NCBI RefSeq assembly: GCF_001902145.1
Contig: NZ_MRST01000020.1
Location: forward strand, 226,442-290,441
Length of the DNA: 64,000 nucleotides
Source: Pseudomonas fluorescens
GTDB taxonomy: Bacteria > Pseudomonadota > Gammaproteobacteria > Pseudomonadales > Pseudomonadaceae
Reading direction: 5' to 3'
The notes beneath the pieces are model-generated. The model searched no databases, was not told the origin of the DNA, and saw only the letters and a list, made by a program, of their open reading frames with translations. Below, piece by piece: positions 58,976-64,000 of this stretch. The position numbers and the translations under genes were made by a program. The first letter of the stretch is position 1, and the number at the start of each line of letters is the position of its first letter.

Positions 58976-59854
58976 TTACGAACGCTTGCCGGCGCCGCGG
59001 GCAAAACGACGCTCGAGGCGGCTTTGACCAAATGAAAGAACAGTCACCACCGCCAGGTACCAGATGCCCGCCACAATCAGCAGCTCCATCACCCGGGCGT
59101 TGGCGTAGTAGATGTTTTGCGCGTTGTGCAGCAGCTCCGAGTACTGGATCACACTGGCCAGGCTGGTCATTTTCACCATGCTGATGAACTCGTTGCCTAC
59201 GGGCGGGATGATCACGCGCATCGCCTGCGGCAGAATGATCCTGCGCAGCGCCTGCAGGCTCGGCATGCCGATGGACTTGGCCGCCTCGTATTGGCCTGTG
59301 TCCACCGACAGCAAGCCGGCACGCACCACCTCAGCGGTATAGGCGCCCTGGTTGATGCTCAAGCCGAGCAGGGCGGCCACGAATGGTGTCATCAGGTCGA
59401 CGGTGTCGATGCTGAACAGGCCCGGAATCGCGATCACCGGGAAGATCAACGCCAGGTTGAACCACAGCAGCAGTTGCAAAATCAGCGGTGTACCGCGAAA
59501 CAACCAGGTGTAGGTGATGGCCACGTAACGCAGGATCGGGTTGGCCGACATGCGCATGATCGCCGTGATCACTCCGATCACCACGCCCAATGCCATCGCC
59601 AGGATCGACATGACGATGGTGTTCACCAGGCCCCAGAGGATGGCTTCAGACGTAAGGAACTGGCCAATGTAGGACCATTCGATCTGACCATTGGCAAACG
59701 CGCGCAACAGCGCAGCCAGCACAATCACGATCAGCGTGGCAAAAAACATCCGCCCGTAATAGCGCCGCGGCACATGCTCGTACTGGGTGATATCGAACTG
59801 GTTTTCGGACAACTTGCGCTCTATCTCCAAGCGCTCGGCTGGGGTTTGGTTCAT
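58976..59854 (-). CDS. Amino-acid ABC transporter permease (HisM/GlnP type)
   Basis: The 292-residue permease has about five membrane segments and the EAA-like loop EAAKSIGMPSLQALRRIILPQAMRVIIPPVGNEFISMVKMTSLASVI near residue 205. A long N-terminal part (residues 1-60) includes one extra hydrophobic stretch, longer than in short family members. Only one permease gene is present, so the channel is likely a homodimer. The start at 59854 (MNQTPAE) follows GGAGTAGAGCC. Confidence 0.92.
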   Translation of the reverse strand: MNQTPAERLEIERKLSENQFDITQYEHVPRRYYGRMFFATLIVIVLAALLRAFANGQIEWSYIGQFLTSEAILWGLVNTIVMSILAMALGVVIGVITAIMRMSANPILRYVAITYTWLFRGTPLILQLLLWFNLALIFPVIAIPGLFSIDTVDLMTPFVAALLGLSINQGAYTAEVVRAGLLSVDTGQYEAAKSIGMPSLQALRRIILPQAMRVIIPPVGNEFISMVKMTSLASVIQYSELLHNAQNIYYANARVMELLIVAGIWYLAVVTVLSFGQSRLERRFARGAGKRS

Positions 59855-59888
59855 GGCTCTACTCCAAATGCTGTACACAACCGTCCAC

Positions 59889-59986
59889 TTGGAGCGAGCT
59901 TGCTCGCGAGAATCGTCAACGCAAACGCGGGAAACCTGACGCCCCGCATTATTTTCGGGTTCTTCGCGAGCAAGCTCGCTCCTACA
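59889..59986. repeat. REPIN, group A (diverged)
   Basis: Arms TTGGAGCGAGCTTGCTCGCG and the reverse complement of the full group A arm flank a spacer. The left arm has lost the usual TGTA start. It lies between the lyase-like gene and the permease gene in the same operon. Confidence 0.88.
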
Positions 59987-59998
59987 AAGTGAGCGCGT

Positions 59999-61426
59999 TC
60001 AAATTCTGAAACCGGTGTAGGTGTCGGCCCATTGCTGCTGAGCGACCAGTGCAATCTTCAACCGCCCAATCTGCTCCCTCACCCGCTCCGGCGCCGTCCC
60101 GCCCCAGCCACTGCGCGCCGCAATCGCCGCCTCCAGGGTCAGGCAGTCGCGCACGTCTGGTGTGAGTCGCGCATCCACCTCGGCCAACATTGCCGGCGAG
60201 GCTTCCCACAATTCAATCTCATGCTGCTCACAGGCCTGCACTAAAGCGCCGGTAATCTCGTGCGCCTCCTTGAACGGTACGCCACGAGTCGCCAGCCAAT
60301 CCGCCACCTCAGTCGCCAAGGTAAAGCCCATCGGCGCCTGGCGCCGTAGCTCCTCTACCTGCACCTTCATGGTCGCGACCATCCCGGCCATCGCCGGCAA
60401 CACCAGCAGCAAGGTGTCTACGCTATCCAGCACACTGTGCTTGTCTTCACTCAAATCGCGGTTGTATGACAGCGGCAACGACTTGAGCGTCGACATCAGC
60501 CCGGTCAGGTTACCGATCAAACGCCCGGCCTTGCCCCGCGCCAACTCGGCAATGTCCGGGTTCTTTTTCTGCGGCATGATCGAACTGCCGGTGGCGTAGG
60601 CATCGTCCAGCAGCACCCAGCGAAACTGGCGCGACGACCACAGGCAAAGCTCCTCCGACAGCCGCGAAATATTCACACCGAGCATGCCGGCCACAAACAG
60701 GAACTCCGCCACATGGTCGCGGCTGGCGACAGCGTCGATGGAGTTTTCGCATGGCCCGGTGTAGCCCATTTCCTTGGCCGAGTGTTCCGGCTGACGCGCT
60801 ATCGCCGAACCTGCCATGGCGGCCGCGCCCAATGGCGACAGCGCCGTACGCGCATCCCAATCCACCAGGCGCTGCACATCGCGCAGCATCGACTGCGCGT
60901 GAGCCAGCAAGTGATGGGCGAACACAATGGGTTGCGCCTGCTGCAAATGGGTAAAGCCCGGGCAGATGCTCTCCACATGCTGCTCGGCCTGCTCAACCAG
61001 CGCCTGCTGCAAACTCAACACCTCAGTGGCGATGGTGCGTGCGTGGTCACGCAGGAACAGGCGCAGGTCGTTGGCCGTCTGGTCATTGCGCGAGCGTCCG
61101 GCGCGCAACTTGCCGCCCAGGGCACCGAGGCGCTCGGTCAATACGCGTTCGATAAAGGTGTGCACGTCCTCGTCATCCAGGGTGGGCTGCAGGCGACCGG
61201 CGGCGAAATCCTCACCGATATGGTCCAGGGCTTCGAGGGTGCGCAGGGTTTCCGACTCATCCAGCAAACCGGCGCGCTGCAACTCACGGGCATGGGCGCG
61301 GGAGCCGGCCAGGTCGTAGGGCGTCAGGCGAAAATAGCGCTCAGGGCAACGCGACAACGCGGCCAAGGCTGCAGACGGACCGGTCTTGAAACGAGCGCCC
61401 CAAAGGCGGTCGGTGGGCTGGGACAT
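59999..61426 (-). CDS. Argininosuccinate lyase-like enzyme in a transporter operon
   Basis: The 475-residue fumarase/ASL-superfamily protein has GKLRAGRSRNDQTANDLRLFLRD at about 105-127, GFTHLQQAQPIVFAHHLLA near 158 with His160, and the signature GSSIMPQKKNPD at 280-291 with the catalytic Ser. Length and motifs are of ArgH type. A housekeeping argH is normally alone or with other core genes; this copy heads an operon with an amino-acid ABC transporter and is divergent from a LysR gene, so it probably cleaves an imported N-substituted aspartate or argininosuccinate. GTGAGGAACACCC precedes the ATG. Confidence 0.88.
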   Translation of the reverse strand: MSQPTDRLWGARFKTGPSAALAALSRCPERYFRLTPYDLAGSRAHARELQRAGLLDESETLRTLEALDHIGEDFAAGRLQPTLDDEDVHTFIERVLTERLGALGGKLRAGRSRNDQTANDLRLFLRDHARTIATEVLSLQQALVEQAEQHVESICPGFTHLQQAQPIVFAHHLLAHAQSMLRDVQRLVDWDARTALSPLGAAAMAGSAIARQPEHSAKEMGYTGPCENSIDAVASRDHVAEFLFVAGMLGVNISRLSEELCLWSSRQFRWVLLDDAYATGSSIMPQKKNPDIAELARGKAGRLIGNLTGLMSTLKSLPLSYNRDLSEDKHSVLDSVDTLLLVLPAMAGMVATMKVQVEELRRQAPMGFTLATEVADWLATRGVPFKEAHEITGALVQACEQHEIELWEASPAMLAEVDARLTPDVRDCLTLEAAIAARSGWGGTAPERVREQIGRLKIALVAQQQWADTYTGFRI

Positions 61427-61619
61427 GGGTGTTCCTCACGCTTGTTTTTAGAAGAGTCGGAGGCAGTTTCAACAGAAGTTTATCGGTGTAGAACCGGCAT
61501 CTGACGCGCCGTATTCAAGGTTGCCAAGGGCGGATGTTTATGTTCATTATCGCCGCCTGGCTATGTTCAAGGATTGGGTTCAAGCCTGTTGAATATGGCA
61601 CTCGAGGTCAACGCGCATT

Positions 61620-62579
61620 ATGGAAACCCCACTTTCCACTTCTGGAAACCTGCCGCCAAAACCCGGCACACGAGCACCGCTGCAACTGAGTGGGCTGGAC
61701 TTCAAATTGCTGCGGGTATTTATGGCCGTGGTCGAAGCCGGTGGCTTCAGTGCCGCGCAAAACGAGTTGAACGTGGGCCTGGCGGCCATCAGTAAACAGA
61801 TCTCCGATCTCGAAATTCGCATCGGCATGCGCCTGTGCACACGGGGCCGCGAGGGGTTCGGGCTGACTGAAGAAGGCAAGTTGGTGTATCAAGCATCCAT
61901 CGAGTTATTTACCTCGGTGGACAGTTTTCGCGACAAGCTCAGTTCGGCGCAGAATGAACTCATCGGCGACCTGAGTGTGGGCGTTATCGATAACACCGTC
62001 TCCGACATTAATTCTCCGCTGATTACCGCCCTGAGCAACTTACATCGCCAATCGCCAAAAATAAGATTGCGCTTGCATGCCTCGCAATTGGACGAAGTTG
62101 AACGCGCAGTAGTGGAAGGGCGCCTGGCCGCCGGCATCGTCCCGGTGTACCAACGCCGTGAAGAATTCGACTATTTCCCGCTTTACGAAGAAAAGGCCCA
62201 CGCCTACTGCGCCGTAGGACATCCACTGTTCACTGCGAGCGACATCACCCCCGACGCTCTTCGCCAATACGAAGTGGTGAACCATCGGTATGCGATCCAT
62301 CGCGACAAAGCCAACTTCGTCAATCACGACAGCCAGTCCGCCTCGGCTTCACAAGTGGAAGCCGTCGCCATCCTGATCCTCACCGGCCGCTTCCTGGGCT
62401 TTCTGCCAGAACACTACGCCACGCCACTGGTAAGGGAAGGGCGCCTGCACACGCTGTGCCCAGAGCAGGTTCATTTGAGCACCGCGTTCAACCTGATCCT
62501 GCGCCACAACGCGCCGAGAAGCCCGATGGTAAAAGCCTTCGCCACAGCCCTGGGCGTTGATCTCAAATCTTCCACCTGA
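61620..62579 (+). CDS. LysR-family transcriptional regulator
   Basis: The 319-residue regulator has a 20-residue extra N-terminus, then LSGLDFKLLRVFMAVVEAGGFSAAQNELNVGLAAISKQISDLEIRIGMRLC as winged helix and an effector domain from about residue 110. It is divergent from the lyase-transporter operon, with about 190 bases between them, and is the likely regulator. The ribosome site before the ATG is weak. Confidence 0.87.
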   Translation: METPLSTSGNLPPKPGTRAPLQLSGLDFKLLRVFMAVVEAGGFSAAQNELNVGLAAISKQISDLEIRIGMRLCTRGREGFGLTEEGKLVYQASIELFTSVDSFRDKLSSAQNELIGDLSVGVIDNTVSDINSPLITALSNLHRQSPKIRLRLHASQLDEVERAVVEGRLAAGIVPVYQRREEFDYFPLYEEKAHAYCAVGHPLFTASDITPDALRQYEVVNHRYAIHRDKANFVNHDSQSASASQVEAVAILILTGRFLGFLPEHYATPLVREGRLHTLCPEQVHLSTAFNLILRHNAPRSPMVKAFATALGVDLKSST

Positions 62580-62696
62580 CTCACCTGCCAAGCCCCCATT
62601 GCACCGAGCGACACAGACCCAATTTGGGAGCTGTCGAGCCCCAGCGAGGCTGCGATGGGATCGCCTCGGTCTCCCCGCCAACCCCACCCACCCGCA

Positions 62697-63356
62697 TCAC
62701 CGATGCAACCGAGCCCGCTTTTTCTTCTTCGCATGAAAATGCCGAAAATGCGCATCCTGCGCCGCCGCCAGCAACTCCCGGTCTCCACGCGTATCGCCCC
62801 AGGCCCTGAGCCGATACTCCCCCAGGTCTCCATACACCGCTTCAAGACGCAGCACCTTGTTCTCGCAACGGCAGTTATTGCCGGTGAGCTTGCCGGTCAA
62901 CACGCCGTCGACCACCTCAAGCTCAGTGCCGATCAACTTGATCCCCAGCCGATCCGCAAACGGCTGCAACACCAACGCTGGCGACGCCGAACACAGCGTC
63001 ACCACCGCCCCTGAGCCCAACTCCTGCTCCACCGACAGCACACCCGCCGGGCGCATCAACCGCGCCCAATTGCGCTGGCAATACTCCTCGGCCTTCTGCT
63101 GCACCCACGTCTTCTCCACCCCGGTCATAAAGGTGCGAATCAACTGCGCCTTCAACTCATCCCGGCTGATCTGCCGCACCAAAAACCGCAGCCCCGGCAC
63201 CGCCAGCTTGACCATCCGGCCATAAAACTCACCGGGGCCAAAGGCAAACTTGAGGAAGGGTACGAAACTGTCGTGGTGGGTGAGGGTGCCGTCGAAGTCA
63301 AAGACGGAAAGTACTTTGGCGTCTGCGGGGCCGGCTTCGAGCATGTCTGGGTTCAC
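62697..63356 (-). CDS. HAD-superfamily phosphatase (subfamily IB)
   Basis: The 219-residue protein has the HAD motif I SVFDFDGTLTHHDSFVPFLKFAFG near residue 18, motif II TLCSASPALVLQPFADRLGI near residue 119, and motif III/IV GDTRGDRELLAAAQDAHFRHF near residue 185. Subfamily IB includes phosphoserine phosphatase-like and CicA-type enzymes; the substrate is unknown. It starts with GTG at 63356 with AAGGACCACCC upstream; an ATG at 63344 is possible. The basic C-terminus HAKKKKRARLHR is unusual. Confidence 0.85.
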   Translation of the reverse strand: MNPDMLEAGPADAKVLSVFDFDGTLTHHDSFVPFLKFAFGPGEFYGRMVKLAVPGLRFLVRQISRDELKAQLIRTFMTGVEKTWVQQKAEEYCQRNWARLMRPAGVLSVEQELGSGAVVTLCSASPALVLQPFADRLGIKLIGTELEVVDGVLTGKLTGNNCRCENKVLRLEAVYGDLGEYRLRAWGDTRGDRELLAAAQDAHFRHFHAKKKKRARLHR

Positions 63357-63581
63357 GGGTGGTCCTTATCAGGTAGGGCGGTTTCATAGCGTTGTGACTG
63401 GCGCTTGCCTGCCGGGGTTCAGGTTGAGGGTGCAGCCTGGTCGCGGTGGGTCAGTATCTGCGCTCTTTTTTGTGTGTGCGAGGGGCCACGCGCTTATGGC
63501 GACATGAGTTTACTACCCCAGAGCCAGTATTGGGGCGGCGGAGATTCCGGCACGTTCGCTCGAGAGCGAGTGCAGGTGGCA
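63357..63581. other. Intergenic region with no recognised gene
   Basis: In 225 bases between the HAD gene and the nrdB terminator I see no convincing gene, REP or operator. Confidence 0.6.
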
Positions 63582-63612
63582 TAAAAAAGCCCTGAACAAG
63601 TCAGGGCTCTTT
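63582..63612 (-). terminator. Rho-independent terminator after nrdB
   Basis: GCCCTGA and TCAGGGC form a 7-bp stem with a five-base loop; on the minus strand it is followed by a T6 run. It lies 20 bases after the nrdB stop. Confidence 0.87.
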
Positions 63613-63632
63613 GGTGTTACTTGGCTTGGGAA

Positions 63633-64000
63633 TCAATCCCAGCTCAACGCACCACCCGTCTGGTACTCGATCACACGGGTCTCGAAGAAGTTCTTCTCTT
63701 TCTTCAAATCCATAATCTCGCTCATCCACGGGAACGGGTTAGTCGTCCCTGGATACTCTTCCTTCAACCCAATCTGCGTCAAACGACGGTTGGCAATGAA
63801 CTTCAAATAGTCTTCCATCATCGCCGCATTCATGCCCAACACCCCACGAGGCATGGTGTCACGAGCGTATTCAATCTCCAGCTGCGTACCCTGCAGAATC
63901 ATCTGGGTCGCTTCTTCTTTCATCTCGGCATCCCACAAGTGCGGGTTTTCGATTTTGATCTGGTTGATCACGTCGATACCGAAGTTCAGGTGCATCGACT
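63633..64000 (-). CDS. nrdB: Ribonucleotide reductase class Ia beta subunit (partial, C-terminal part)
   Basis: About 120 residues are visible and the frame continues past the window edge. They include [47 protein letters not shown] and the end [20 protein letters not shown], the C-terminal tail by which NrdB contacts NrdA. The Tyr in the tail (radical transfer) is present. The iron and radical-site part is outside the window. It ends in a terminator. Confidence 0.93.
   Translation of the reverse strand, partial: SMHLNFGIDVINQIKIENPHLWDAEMKEEATQMILQGTQLEIEYARDTMPRGVLGMNAAMMEDYLKFIANRRLTQIGLKEEYPGTTNPFPWMSEIMDLKKEKNFFETRVIEYQTGGALSWD

Noticed and set aside
5035..59986. Repeats considered as a CRISPR array
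   Set aside because: The repeats are scattered singly in intergenic gaps as inverted pairs, without regular direct repeats, and no cas genes are present.
1..64000. tRNA or rRNA genes
   Set aside because: No tRNA-like cloverleaf or rRNA sequence was recognised by eye on either strand.

Overview
The window looks like the chromosome of a Pseudomonas of the P. fluorescens group. The evidence is the Entner-Doudoroff block hexR-zwf-pgl-eda next to a hexose-6-phosphate mutarotase, paired fadD2/fadD1 genes beside phaJ4, a gntR-gntK-gntP block, Pseudomonas-type families (DUF2383, DUF2025, DUF3820, DUF6124), high GC, and at least 15 intergenic REP/REPIN elements in four sequence groups. All calls come from reading the sequence and from remembered family knowledge; no searches were run.

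Layout. 1-5.1 kb: glucose catabolism (mutarotase, HexR, zwf, pgl, eda) with a HexR-like operator. 5.1-12.9 kb: class V aminotransferase, DUF3820, DUF2383, then lipid metabolism (phaJ4, a lipase-like hydrolase, fadD2, fadD1). 13-22.8 kb: mostly core genes (CsbD, YihY, peptide deformylase, desaturase, a FecI-like sigma overlapping a sulfonate-binding protein, MFS transporter, GST, DUF6124). 23.1-25.6 kb: a low-GC accessory cassette, the most interesting part. 25.6-28.9 kb: gluconate regulon with three GntR boxes. 29-32.5 kb: alaC, a GyrI-like protein and a hipBA pair. 33-35.7 kb: an ECF42-type sigma factor operon with a DGPF/YciI protein and a matching promoter. 35.8-44.1 kb: LysR regulators, PACE exporter, SDR, the pxpABC 5-oxoprolinase operon and zntB, with a tandem duplication between pxpC and zntB. 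44.2-54.5 kb: PepSY, glpQ, DUF2025, a glutaminase-like protein, a BdlA-like chemoreceptor with a structured leader, TetR with an MBL hydrolase, and an amidase. 54.5-64 kb: XRE regulator, a zinc-finger-like orphan, MFS, an amino-acid ABC transporter with an argininosuccinate-lyase-like enzyme and divergent LysR, a HAD phosphatase, and the 3' part of nrdB at the edge.

Main discovery candidate: at 23137-25640 a 35-codon gene missing from ordinary ORF lists (24107-24214, minus strand) has a strong ribosome binding site and encodes an acidic peptide ending GFTWPPLSWP. A 10-bp hairpin separates it from a 303-residue protein of unknown family. Across an AT-rich divergent promoter region lies a 381-residue phenylalanyl-tRNA-synthetase-like protein whose Phe-pocket motif is changed. 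The arrangement suggests a ribosomally made peptide processed by an aminoacyl-tRNA-synthetase-derived ligase. The product and chemistry are unknown.
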